From positions 13,658,416-13,722,415 of the forward strand of contig CM026567.1 in the NCBI GenBank assembly GCA_015143295.1: a stretch of DNA of 64,000 nucleotides, in the 5' to 3' direction. Positions within the stretch are counted from its first letter, which is position 1. The number at the start of each line of letters is the position of its first letter. Origin of the DNA: Tetracentron sinense. Lineage: Eukaryota > Streptophyta > Magnoliopsida > Trochodendrales > Trochodendraceae. Shown here in pieces: positions 42,741-54,373 of the stretch. The notes under the pieces were generated by a model, which ran no database searches, was not told the DNA's origin, and saw nothing but the letters and a program-made list of their open reading frames with translations. The position numbers were made by a program, and so were the translations under genes.

Positions 42741-44521
42741 TGGGTGGTGTTAGATTCTGAGTGGATTAGCTGTGGGTGAGCATGAGTGATTATATCCATG
42801 TATTTTGGTGGGCATGTCCGCATTTTCTTTGTTTTGTTTTCTTTTGTATTAAACTTGGACCATGTGTATATACTTAGAGGTTTGTTAAACTTCCGCTATG
42901 GTTTATAGTTATGCTTCCGCTGTTACCCTCTATTGTATATGTTCTATGGGTTTTGCAGGTTGGTTCGTCAAGCAAGTCCTGTAAGTCATGATTAAGTCGT
43001 CCAAGATTCACTCTAACTCCTAGGGTGGGTTTTGGGTCGCGACACTATTAATTACAAATTCATGAGTAATTACGAATCACAAGTTCATGCTTGAAAACTC
43101 CATCATGGAAAACCGTTCTTAAAACTTGTTCTTTTCATGGAAAGCCAATCATCTTATGCATGCTTATGAGTTCTTATGAATGCTTGTGAGTCTCATATTT
43201 TCTTATGAGTTCTTGTGAGCTAGCGAATTCTTATGACTTTTCTTGTGAGCTTATGAGCTTCCTTGTGAGCTTTCTTGTGAGCTTATGATCCTTGGAGACA
43301 TATTCAAGATCTTAGACTTGATCCTTGTGAGCATGAAGTAACCGATCTTAGAATACCAACCCAAAGTTTGGCTTTGTCAAATGCTTATGCTTCTTTCTTA
43401 TGAATGCCTTTGAAAAAAACCTTGTTCATGACTCTTGAAATACATGCTTATACAAAAACTCGATCATGCATAATTTATCGTGCTTGGTGTGCTTGTGAGC
43501 ATCATTGTGTATATATGTAAAGCCTTAACAATTCATATAAGTTCATACAAGTCATAGTAGCATTGTAGTATCATTGGATAATTCTAAAACATAATATGTT
43601 TCCTTACATTTCATCACAACATCAAGAGTATGGCTTTTAGCCTAATTCATCACCTCATTAAGACCATGTCATTTTCATCACATCATACTAAAATCATGAT
43701 TTATTTAGGGAATAATAATGATCTCCCACATGTATAACCCTATTGATTCTTGTATTGCAACACCCCCAATTTATAAACCCCTATTTACTCATTTGTTCAT
43801 ATTGTGGTTCACCCAAAATCCCTTATGTGTTATTTGCATCATAACTTGCATCATAACAAGACTAAAATCACCCATTAAATCATCTTTTTCATCTTTATAT
43901 GATAACAAAGCTAGATCATAGTTTTTCTTACAAATATAGTCATATTAATCCTCTTGTTGAAAAACCCCCAAATTTCAAATCCCAAATTTACTCACTTGAT
44001 CATAATCTAGTTTACCCTAAATCATACATTCACTATTTGCATTATAGCAAGGTTAATCTCTATTTAAATCACCCCTTTTAATCATCTTTTCTATCTTTGT
44101 ATAATAACAAGGTTAGGTAGTAGAATCACTAACATCACATTCAAAATCATACTTTCACTATTGCATGATAACAAAGCTAGATAATAGTTTTACTTGCTAT
44201 TTGTATCATAGCAAAGCTAGGTAGTAGTTTCACTTTGCAAGGATCAAATCTTAGTGTGGAATGATGATCTAACACAAGCTTGAGCTTGGAAATGCAGATC
44301 CATGCTCAAGAAAGAAGGTTCGAGCTTGTGGAAGCTTTGAGAAGTGATGATTCGATCTCCTCTTTGGTCTCAAACAAAATCCTCCTTTGGAAACCTAGGT
44401 TTCCTTCTTTTTTCTCTCAAAAAGTCTATCTCTAAGTGTTAGATTCCTTGGACCCCCGAAAAATTGGGTATATAAGGTGTTAGGTAAGTGAAAAACATAA
44501 AAGAAAACATTTTTGGGCAAT

Positions 44522-44627
44522 CTCACTTGAGCGGGCTTCCATCTTGCTCGAGCGGGTTACTCCCTGGCCTCTAAAACTCGGTTTTGATCAATCTCACTCG
44601 AGCGACTTTGGATCTCGCTCGAGCGAG
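44522..44627 (-). promoter_or_regulatory. Palindrome cluster CTCGCTCGAGCGAG, middle minus LTR
   Basis: Four copies, the last (44614-44627) perfect. The shared U3 module follows at about 44657-44720 on the minus strand. Confidence 0.6.
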
Positions 44628-45128
44628 TTTTTCTGCAAAAACGGACTTTGATAAATCAGCCATAACTTTTGACTCACTTTTCCGATTTTGACGATTCAAC
44701 TTGCTTTGGATTCGTCTTTCGAAGGAAAACAAATTTTATGTTTTGTATAATTTCTAATTCTTTTTTATTTTTGGACCATTTTTCCCTTAAAGCTGACTGA
44801 TAAGCAATGGGTTGCGACAGTCCACATTTGCAGCCAACCCGATTTTGGAAATCGGATGTTTGACTCTACCTTAACTCACAATCAAGAAAAGTGATCAACA
44901 TAATCCTTGAAGAGGGTTCCAATACCTTTCTAAAAATTTGAGAATCGCTCTATTCCAATTAGCCATGAACGAACTAGAGCTACGTACAGTTGAGGGTATT
45001 GTTAAGCCATAATTTCTTTTTGACACTTAGAGTATTCATATACTGTATTCCTTCATTCCAAGCACCCAAAACTTAAGAAAACACATCTTAAGGCTTAAAT
45101 ACATGTTAAAAAGATCCAGGGTTCTACA

Positions 45129-45163
45129 TCCTCCCCCCTTACAGGAATTTCATCCTCGAAATT
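45129..45163 (-). other. Polypurine tract and hairpin, second minus body
   Basis: Purine run (complement) at 45129-45140 and the 18-bp hairpin at 45146-45163. Confidence 0.75.
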
Positions 45164-45276
45164 AGAGCAGTACATAGGGATGATGAAAAAAAAATTTATA
45201 TAGAAACATCCCTTATACAAACAAATGGGGATACTTTTCCCTCACTTCCGTTTCGCGCTCCCAAGTTGCTTCTTCC

Positions 45277-45813
45277 TTAGAGTGATGTTGCCATCAAACA
45301 AGAACCAAGGGAATCACCTTGTTTGTCTCTATATGCAAGTAGCTTGGCATCCAACTCTTGTAATTCTCGGATCATGGCTAATATGTAAGGCCTAACGGTG
45401 ACATTAGTCAGTACTGGCCCAAAGGTAGGAAGGCTAAAACTAATATCAAGGTTAGAAGCATCCTCTAACAACTTCCACTCTTGCATCATCATGTGTGCTA
45501 CAAGTCCAGTAGACTTCCTGCTCAAAGCATCTGCCACTACATTAGCCTTACCCGGATGGTACTGGATCGAACACTCATAGTCCTTCAAGAATTCCATCCA
45601 TCGGCGCTGTCGCATATTCAACTCATTTTGGGAAAATAGGTATTTTAAGCTTTATGATCCGTGAAAACATCAAACTCTTCCCCATAAAGGTAATGCCGCC
45701 AGATCTTTAACGCAAATACCACCGCAGCCAACTCCAAGTCGTGAGTAGGATAGTTCTTTTCATACTCCTTCAATTGCCAGGAAGCGTAGGCAATGACATT
45801 CCCGCGCTGCTTA
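45277..45813 (-). pseudogene. pol: RNase H remnant, second minus body
   Basis: [24 protein letters not shown] and [13 protein letters not shown]: the end of RNase H and the linker. Integrase is again absent. The region is cut at 45813 by the inserted element; the rest of pol lies at 52779-54265. Broken. Confidence 0.8.
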
Positions 45814-47389
45814 TGTAGAACCCCGGAACCAAGTTCACTAGGCTGTGAATAGTTCTATGAATAGTGCTGGAATAGTGATGTAAATGGTGTTTTTAAGGCC
45901 TAAAGCCTTCATGGAATTATGGCTTCTTGTTTTATAATGAAATGAGGTTTTGAATGAATCAAAATATGTACGGAAAGTGTTTTTGGGGGTTTGTGATAAA
46001 TGAAAAATGAGAGTATAACATACTCCAAGTGTCAAATAAATGGATGCCTAAACATACCCTCAACTTTAAAGAACTCTAGAATTATCACCACTATCCAGAA
46101 TCGAGTGATTGTAGAATTTTTAGAAAGGTATTGAAACCCTCTTCGAGGTTCATGTTTATCACTTTTTCAGATTAGGAGTAGAAGTTAAGCCAAATGCCAG
46201 ATTTCGGCAAACTAGTCTACTGCAAATTTTGGTCTGCTAACAGTCATCCCAGGACCAGTCCACTTGTGAGCCCATTTAGATAAGTTATAGCTCAAAACTA
46301 GACTTTTTGTAAAACATGAATGTTGTTCCTCTCTAACATTCAAATCCAACGCAAGTTGAATCGTCAAAATCGTATAAGCGAGTCAAAAGTTATGGTCAAA
46401 ATACCAAAGCGGGAAAAATCGCCAGGCAGAGTTCAATTTTGGCGACGAAGTGTGCTGAGTGGTTGATTTCGTCAACGAATTCAACTCGAAAATGAACAAA
46501 AACGTCCAGTAATGAGCTGTAACTCATCACCGACCTTGGGGGATTTTTTTCTACGATATTTTGAGATATTTGGTAGCCTTTAGGCTGTAAATAGGGTCTG
46601 AATTTCGTGTATAAGGGTTACCAAACCCTTGGATGTAATTGAGAGAGAGATTGAAGAAGAAGAAGAGAAACTTTGTTCCTTTCCAACTCTTCTTCCCCAA
46701 GCTCAAGTGAGGTTCCAACCTTGTCAAGCTTCCTTCCTTTAGTGTTCTCAAGCTCACAAATCATCACTAAGGTGATTTCAAAGCTTGGAATTTCTCCAAA
46801 GAAATTCTGTTCGTGTTCTTGAAGAAGGGGGTTTTCAATCCCAGTTTTTCCAAAGCTTCAACCAAGATTTCCTCAAGCTTGATTCAGTACACAGAAGTAC
46901 AAGAACTTCCTTTTTAAGGTAGATACACTCTTCTAGCTTTTAATTTCATAAACCATCGTATAAATTCAAGATAAAATCATTTGTATGGTGTTATGAACTA
47001 GTAGGGAATCCTACAAGCAAATTGTGATACTTTTATGCTTTCAACCAACGAATAAAAAGTGTAGCAATTCCTATTTTAATATTTGTTCTTGATGTTAAAA
47101 TTCAAAGATGAAAAGCATGATTAAAAGCCTTAAGTTTTGGAGAAAACCAATGAGAAAACCATATGTTCTACTTGTGCTTGGATGTGTATGACTTTACTTA
47201 TACCTTGGCTATTACTATAAATGAAAAGGTGAAATATTGTAATATGTAGAGTTTCCTTTTCGTCTACTATGTTATTCACAATTGCTACACAAGCACATAT
47301 GTTGTATGATCGAGATTTTATGAATTATGGTTATCCAAAGAAGTAAAGGCAAAAGTAAAGTATAAGATGTAAAGAGGTAAATGGTACTG

Positions 47390-47660
47390 GGTGATTCTAG
47401 TCATCTATCTCAGGTTGATAGAAGGCCCGCCCATCTCCTGTGGGTTCATGGGTACTAATCAATCAAGTAATACCGATGAGGAGGCATGATAGCAGGCCGC
47501 CTGGAAGGGAAAGGGATACTAGTCGTCGGATTCTAACGAATAGCAGGCCACCCGGAAGGGAGATGGATACTGGTCGTCTACTCCGAAGGTAGCCGAAGGT
47601 GAGGATAACAGTAGGCCCGCCCAGTTTATATGGGTACATGGGTACTAGTTGCCCGACTCC
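47390..47660 (+). repeat. Leader repeats in the pol-less element LTR
   Basis: Irregular repeats of (A)GCAGGCC(G/A)CC or AGGCCCGCC and GATACT(A/G)GTCGTC, in four to five turns. They take the place of the GAAGGG hairpins of the Tekay LTR. Repeated at 51826-52090 in the second LTR. Confidence 0.6.
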
Positions 47661-47958
47661 TTAGGTGGATCTAGGGTATTTTAAATACCCGTAGATGGAA
47701 AGTAATGAAACTAAGGTATTTTACAATACCCGTAATGCAAAGATGTAAAGAAATGTAAAGTATAGATGGTAAAGCAAAAGAAGATGTTTCTCCGAGATAT
47801 ATGCACATGATTGTTTTCAAATTAAGTTTTCCGCACTCTGATTAAAGTAATGCATGTGAAATGATTTGAAGTACGATATATATGTTGTATTCATGTTTAT
47901 GATATTACTATCTAGTGGTTTGTATACACGGAGTATTCAATACTCAACCGTACATATT

Positions 47959-48102
47959 ATGCCAGCAGGTGCCTTTGACATTAGAGGTGAGCGTCCTCAG
48001 GAGCCTTGGGTCGAGGAAGAGTATATTGAGGAGGTGCCTACTCCGGAGGAGCTTCAGGAGTATCAGAGGATACTTGATAGGTGGTGGCCCCAAAATGAGT
48101 GA
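47959..48102 (+). CDS. Small acidic frame inside the 5' LTR (47 aa)
   Basis: MPAGAFDIRGE, then PWVEEEY and Glu/Pro-rich, then a longer end with DRWWPQNE. The hairpin 47931-47945 is 13 nt upstream. The frame is also open upstream to an ATG at 47866, which would add a hydrophobic segment. Confidence 0.4.
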   Translation: MPAGAFDIRGERPQEPWVEEEYIEEVPTPEELQEYQRILDRWWPQNE

Positions 48103-48344
48103 GATAGGGATAGACTGATACCTGTATTTTGATGAGCGAGCATGTTCGCTCTTTATTTTGGATTATTGTATAAACTTGGATATAGTATGTATAGAAAATT
48201 TTGTATTCTGCCTTATCTATAGTATGTTTTATAAGTTGTACAGGATGTTAAGTAGGTCTTATGTTTCATACAGGATGGTTTGACACGGCGGTCATGTACT
48301 AAAGTATCCCTAACTCCTAGGGGTATTTTGGGTCGTGACAGACT

Positions 48345-48356
48345 TGGTATCAGAGC
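48345..48356 (+). other. Primer binding site, pol-less element
   Basis: TGGTATCAGAGC four bases after the LTR. A second copy-like stretch, CGCAACAGAATTGGTATCAA, lies at 48448-48467 and looks like a decayed LTR-end plus primer site. Confidence 0.85.
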
Positions 48357-48735
48357 TTAGGCTCTAGATTCCCTCGGCCTGGGGTTTTTGTTTTAAGAGA
48401 GACATGTCGCCTTCGAGTTAAGTGTATTCTAGTTAGAGGTTGGTACCGCAACAGAATTGGTATCAAGCTTAAGGACTAGGTTCTCTTCTGAGCGGAAGAT
48501 GAGGTATTCGTCTTCCAAGTAGAGACTAATCATTAGTCTTGGTTTTAATCGGCTAGTGCTTTAACCGAGTTTAGAACGTAGCTTCACTAGGAAACCAAAG
48601 TGTATAATATACTATGTGTATAATTAATGTATATGATGCACTAGATAAGCTGTTTATGCTCATTGAATTGTTGTGTTCAAAGAACTTGGTATTCCGTTAG
48701 ACTCACGCTTTGCTATTGTTCTCAGGATTTTGATC

Positions 48736-49985
48736 ATGAGACGTAGCAATCGAGGTAGAGGGTATCATACTTGAGGGAACAGAGGAGAGATTCCGATGGG
48801 ATATGAGCAGCCAGACTTGACTCAAATCCTTGGGGCTATAGCAGCGACTATAGCTATGCTGGCAGACAAGGCTAACACTCCTGTTACGGCTACTGCACCT
48901 ACACCTCCTCCTGTACATCACACAGCAGGACTAGAGGCTTTCAGGAGACTATGGCCTCCTATTTTCTATGGGACCCTTGATCCCATGGCTGCAGAAGCTT
49001 GGATCATACAGTTGGAAAAGACTTTTCTGGTGCTCCGCTGCACGGACGAGCAAAGAGTTGAGTGGGCTTCCTTCGTGATGGAATGTGAAGCCGAACATTG
49101 GTAAAGGTCTACACTAAGGCAGAGGGATGCCACCAAGGCAGGGACACCATGGACATGGGCGGAGTTTTTAGATGCTTTTTACGAGCAGTATTTCCCCAGG
49201 TTTGTGAAGGAGCAGAAGGAGAGGGAGTTCATTTCCTAGAACAGGGAGAGATGAGCGTGGTCGAGTACGAGGCCAAGTTCATCGGACTCGCGAGGTTTTC
49301 CCCACATATGGTTCCATCCGAGGTTATGTGAATCAGAAAATTTGAAGGTGGGTTGAAATCCTTCATCCGGGATCGGGTGTCCATATTCCAGGTGGAAACC
49401 TGGAAGGATATTGTAGGGAAGGCGAAGATTGCAGAGAGACATTCCAAGGAGTCTCTCATGGAAAGAGGTAGTGGCCTAGTGAGAGGCATGGAGAGAGGCC
49501 AGTTTAGTGGGCCAGTGCCACCAGAGCGAAGGGTCAGGTCTGCCCCTTACCAGACTGCTATGTCTGCACCGAACCAGAGGCCTCTATTTACACCACAGGT
49601 TCCTCGTCCCACCACTTCACAGGCCACACAATATGGGCAGCCTGCATCTTCTACCTCTGAGGTGTGTAGCCATTGTGGGAGAAGGCATAGCACGAGGATT
49701 GTCGTGCGCTCACGGGTACGTGTTTTCACTGCGGTGATCGGGGACATCAGTTCAAAGATTGTCCATGCCGCCAGTTGCCCTTGCTGTCGCAGGGGAATAG
49801 GCCTTCGGATCGACAGGCCATACAGCAGGGGTCTTCTCAGGCTCCTAGGCCTCTAGGTAGACCAATTCTTCAGCAGAGGTATCCTCAGGCCTCTGGCGAT
49901 CCACCAGTTACGAAGCCGCCTCGACCGGCGAATCAAGGCAGGGTTTTTGCCTTAGCCGCAAGCATCAGAGAGTGTTGCTCAAGGT
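48736..49985 (+). pseudogene. gag: Gag remnant, pol-less element
   Basis: Starts at MRRSNRGRG and carries EAWIIQLEKTFLVL, FIGLARFSPHM and the Pro/Ser-rich linker, then decayed Cys/His clusters (VCSHCGRRHS). Related to the gag genes of both tandems. Broken, with several breaks. The end AAGGTACACC matches the conserved edge that follows gag in the other bodies. Confidence 0.75.
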
Positions 49986-50170
49986 ACACCTATTTATGGT
50001 ATTTAAAACATGTGATGCGTAGTAGGATGATATATGGTGTTAGAACATGTATTTATATGTATGAGTGCTACTCTGCATTGTTTCCATAAGCTAGGTAGTA
50101 CTGACAGACTTGGTATCCTAGGTATAATAAAGTATGGGAAAAGTATCCCTGTGAAAGTGTGTCCCGTTTT

Positions 50171-50216
50171 AATTTCACGGATGAAATTTCTTTAAGGGGG
50201 GGAGGATGTAGAACCC
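50171..50216 (+). other. Hairpin and polypurine tract, pol-less element
   Basis: AATTTCA-CGGA-TGAAATT (50171-50188), then AAGGGGGGGAGGA. Compared with the other elements, the pair closing the loop is A-T instead of G-C, so pairing is kept. Confidence 0.8.
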
Positions 50217-52773
50217 CGGAACCAAGTTCACTAGGTTGTGAATAGTGCTGGGAATAGTGATGTAAATGGTGTTTTCCAAGGCCTAAAGCCTTCATGGAAC
50301 TATGGCTTCATGTTTTATAATGAAATGAGGTTTTGAATGAATCAAAATATGTATGGAAAGTGTTTTTGGGGGTTTGTGATAAATGAAAAATGAGAGTATA
50401 ACTTACTCCAAGTGTCAAAGAAATGGATGCCTAAACATACCCTCAAATTTAAAGAGCTCTAAAATTCTCACCGCTGATCGGAATCGAGTGATTGTAGAAT
50501 TTCTAGAAAGTTATTGAAACCCTCTTTGAGATTCATGTTTATCACTTTTTCAGATTAGGAGTAGAAGTTAAGCCAAATGTCAAATTTCGGCAAACTAGTC
50601 TGCTGCAAATTTTGGTCTGCTGACAGTCATCCCAGGACCAGTCCACTTGTGAGCCCATTTAGATCAGTTATAGCTCAAAATTAGACTTTTTGTAAAACAT
50701 GAATGTTGTTCCCCTCTGAAAGATGAATGCAATTCAAGTTGAATTGTCAAAATCAGATAAGCGAGTCAAAAGTTATGGTCAAAATACCAAAGCGGGAAAA
50801 ACCACCCAGGCAGAGTTCAATTTCGGCGACGAAGTGTGCTGGGGGGTTGATTTTGTCAACGAATTCAACTCGAAAATGGCCAAAAAGGTCCAGTAATGAG
50901 CTGTAACTCATCACCGACCTTGGGGGATTTTTTTCTACGATATTTTGAGATATTTGGTAGCCTTTAGGCTATAAATAGGGTCTGAATTTTGTGTATAAGG
51001 GTTACCAAACCCTTGGATGTAATTGAGAGAGAGATTGAAGAAGAAGAAGAGAAACTTTGTTCATTTCCAACTCTTCTTCCCCAAGCTCAAGTGAGGTTCC
51101 AACCTTGTCAAGCTTCCTTCCTTTAGTGTTCTCAAGCTCACAAATCATCACTAAGGTGATTTCAAAGCTTGGAATTTCTCCAAAGAAATTCTATTCGTGT
51201 TCTTGAAGAAGGGGGTTTTCGAACTCAGTTTTTCCAAAGCTTCAACCAAGCTTTCCTCAAGCTTGATTCAGTACACAAAAGTATAAGAACTTCCTTTTTA
51301 AGGTAGATACACTCTACTAGCTTTTAATTTCATAAACCATCTTATAAATTAAAGATAAAATCCTTTGTATGGTGTTATGAACTAGTAGGGGATCCTACAA
51401 GCAAATTGTGATACTTTTATGCTTTCAACCAACGAATAAAAAGTAGCAATTCCTATTTTATTATTTGTTCTTGATGTTAAAATTCAAAGATGAAAAGCAT
51501 GATTAAAAGCCTTAAGTTTTGGGGAAAACCAATGAGAAAACCATATGTTCTACTTGTGCTTGGATGTGTATGACCTTACTTATACCTTGGCTATTACTAT
51601 AAATGAAAAGGTGAAATATTGTGATATGTAGAGTTTCCTTTTCGTCTACTATGTTATTCATAATTGCTACACAAGCACATATGTTGCATGATCGAGATTT
51701 TATCAATTATGGCTATCCAAAGAAGTAAAGGTAAAAGTGAAGTATAAGATGTAAAGAGGTAAATGGAAAGTATATGGAAAGTAAAAAGGCAAAGGAAGTA
51801 TATGGGAAAGTAATGGTACAGGATGATTCTAGTCATCTATCTCAGGTTGATAGAAGGCCCGCCCATCTCCTGTGGGTTCATGGGTACTAATCAATCTAGT
51901 AATACCGATCGGGGAGGCACGATAGCAGGCCGCCTGGAAGGGAAAGGGATACTGGTCGTCAGATTCTGACGAATAGCAGGCCACCCTGAAGGGAGATGGA
52001 TACTAGTCGTCTACTCCGAAGATAGCCGAATGTGAGGATAACAGTAGGCCCGCCCAGTTTATGTGGGTACATGGGTACTAGTTGCCCGACTCCTTAGGTG
52101 GATCTAGGGTATTTTAAATACCTGTAGATGGAAAGTAATGAAACTAAGATATTTTACAATACTCGTAATGCAAAGATGTAAAGAAATGTAAAGTAAAAAT
52201 GGTAAAGCAAACGAAGATGTTTCTCTGAGATATATGCACATGATTGTTTTCAAATTAAGTTTTCCGTACTCTGATTAAAGTAATGCATGTAAAATGATTT
52301 GAACTACGATATATATGCTATATTCATGTTTATGATATTACTATCTAACGGTTTGTATACGCGGAGTATTCAATACTCAGCCGTACATATTATGTCGGCA
52401 GGTGCCTTCGACATTAGAGGTGAGCGTCCTCAAGAGCCTTGGGTCGAGGAAGAGTATATTGAGGAGGTGCCTACTCCAGAGGAGCTTTAGGAGTATCAGA
52501 GGATACTTGATAGGTGGTGGCCCCAAAATGAGTGAGATAGGGAGAGACTGATACCTGTATTTTGATGAGCGAGCATGTTCGCTCTTTATTTTGGATTATT
52601 GTATAAACTTGGATATAGTATGTGTAGAAAATTTTGTATTCTGCTTCCGCTATAGTATGATTTATAAGTTGTACAGGATGTTAAGTAAACCTTATGTGTC
52701 ATACAGAATGGTTTGACACGGCGGTCATGTACTAAAGTATCCCTAACTCCTAGGGGGTATTTTGGGTTGGACA
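50217..52773 (+). repeat. Pol-less element, 3' LTR (2557 bp)
   Basis: Same parts as the 5' LTR, with an additional stretch of about 45 bp rich in GGAAAGTA near 51768-51812. Hairpin 52364-52378. Confidence 0.9.
52392..52490 (+). CDS. Small acidic frame inside the 3' LTR (32 aa)
   Basis: MSAGAFDIRGE and PWVEEEY. Its end differs from the copy in the 5' LTR and it is shorter. Preceded by the hairpin at 52364-52378. Confidence 0.4.
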   Translation: MSAGAFDIRGERPQEPWVEEEYIEEVPTPEEL

Positions 52774-52778
52774 GCATA

Positions 52779-54265
52779 AGAACACATCCTATCCCAATGG
52801 TTGAAGCGTCACTATAGACTACGAAACCTCCACTCCCAAATGGCACGGTGAAAACGGGGGCCGTAGTAAGCCTCTTCTTCAACTCCGTGAAGCTCGCTTT
52901 GGCACTTATCGCTCCAAGTGAACTTAACATTTTCTGTGTCAAATACGTGAGCGGTGCCGCTAAGTTGGAGAATCCCTCTACGAATCTCCTATAGTATCCT
53001 GCCAAACCGAGGAAGCTGTGTATCTCGGTAACACTTCTGGGTCTCTCCCATTTCATCACCACTTCTATCTTTGTTGGATCCACTGAAATACCCTCGGCAG
53101 ATACTACGTGGCCAAGGAACGCCACCTTTTCCAACCAAAATTCGCACTTACTCAACTTGGCGTATAGTTTATGCTCTTGAAGAATCTCAAATGTAAGGCG
53201 AAGATCTCAATCATGATCCTCCCTTGTCGGAGAATACACTAAGATGTCATCAACAAAGACGATAACACATTTGTCGAGATAAGGCTTGAACACCCGGTTC
53301 ATCAAATCCATGAACGCCGCCGGTGTATTCGTTAGGCCAAAAGGCATAACTAGGAACTCTTAGTGCCCGTATCGAGTCCTAAAGGCAGTCTTTGGCACAT
53401 CTTCGGCCTTGATCTTCAACTGATGATAGCCAGACCGCAGATCAATCTTGGAGAAGAACCTTGCTCCTTTCAATTGGTCGAACAAATCATCTATTCGTGG
53501 CAAGGGATATCGATTCTTGATGGTGACTTTGTTCAACTGTCTATAGTCGATGCACATCATCATCGACCCATCTTTCTTCTTCACGAAGAGTACCGGTGCT
53601 CCCCACGGTGACACACTTGGTTGGATGAAACCAAGCCGTTGCAACCCTTCTATTTGTTCCTTTAATTCTTTCAGTTCAATTGGGGCCATCCTATACGGAG
53701 CCTTAGAAATTGGAGCCGTTCCTAGAGCAAGCTTTATTGCAAATTCTATCTCCCTATCTGGAGGCAATCCCGGCAAGTCCTCGGGAAATACATCTAAATA
53801 CTCACTCACAACCGGTATGGCTGAGGAGTCTCGTGCCTCCGGATTTGCAAGACTTAGAGCCACTAGACGGGCTATATCTCTCTTTCGTAGTCCACGAAAG
53901 TGGAATGGCTTGACGACCTTCGGCTTAAACTTCACCATCTTTTCAAAACAAGCCACATGCTCGTGGTGTGCAGCTAGCCAATCCATCCTGAGAATAACAT
54001 CGAAGTCCAAGTCTTGGAACTCAAGGATGATCAGATCAATCGGTAATTCATGCTGCCCAACTTGCACTACACAGTTCCGGTATCCTTGGTCTGTATCAAC
54101 CGACTTGCCAAGGGGAGTCGAAATGGTTAACTCGTGACATAGGCGACTCGGCTCAGACGCGAAACCTTTGACGAAGCTAGGTGACATAAAGGAATGTGTC
54201 AATCCCGTGTCGATCAACACACGAGCTAGACACTCATTAACTAGCAATACGCCTGTGCATTGCAA
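52779..54265 (-). pseudogene. pol: Protease and reverse transcriptase remnant, second minus body
   Basis: Continues the body cut at 45813. Holds the protease region (VLIDTG) and the reverse transcriptase ([26 protein letters not shown], then the YYRRFVEGF region). Very similar to the first minus body. Broken, with several breaks. Confidence 0.85.
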
Positions 54266-54373
54266 TCAGATACATCAATAAATTTCAAGCAAAACACACA
54301 TAAAGTATAGATAGCATGATATACATGCAAGTATACATACAAAATATGCAACATCAATTCATACTTGAAGATT

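Larger units (their letters stand above)
40765..43044 (+). mobile_element. Solo LTR (2280 bp), relative of the plus-strand Tekay LTR
   Basis: TGTAGAGTCCCG to GGGTCGCGACA, with a perfect 5-bp target duplication CTATT (40760-40764 and 43045-43049). It shares the leader, the GAAGGG-TCT-CCCTTC hairpins (four, 42055-42290) and the LTR end with the Tekay LTRs, but its palindrome array is of another sequence. Product of recombination between two LTRs, so the body is gone. Confidence 0.95.
40247..45128 (-). repeat. Minus tandem, middle LTR, split by a solo LTR
   Basis: About 2.6 kb once the solo LTR (40765-43044) and its duplicated CTATT are set aside. Begins TGTCGCACCCC and ends GGGTTCTACA. It serves both bodies. 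Confidence 0.85.
45814..48340 (+). repeat. Pol-less element, 5' LTR (2527 bp)
   Basis: TGTAGAACCCC to GGGTCGTGACA. U3 module at about 46347-46400, loose inverted pair CGACGAA/TTCGTCAACGAA near 46444-46480, TATA-like TGTAAATAGGG near 46588, leader repeats with TAGGCCCGCC and GGTACTAGT (47390-47650), hairpin 47931-47945. Confidence 0.9.
45814..52773 (+). mobile_element. Pol-less LTR element (TGTAGAACCCC group)
   Basis: LTRs 45814-48340 and 50217-52773 enclose only 1876 bp. The inside has a primer site, a broken gag remnant and a polypurine tract; no pol domain is present. It inserted into the second minus body. Flanks are GCTTA (45809-45813) and GCATA (52774-52778), a 5-bp duplication with one difference. 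It is non-autonomous and would have depended on a relative. The LTRs are mostly alike but differ by scattered changes and one stretch of about 45 bp present only in the second, so it is not very recent. Confidence 0.88.

Noticed and set aside
47866-47958. Hydrophobic N-terminal extension of the small LTR frame, like a signal peptide
   Set aside because: The extension is not shared by the Tekay LTRs, where stops lie upstream of the ATG. The common start is the ATG after the hairpin.
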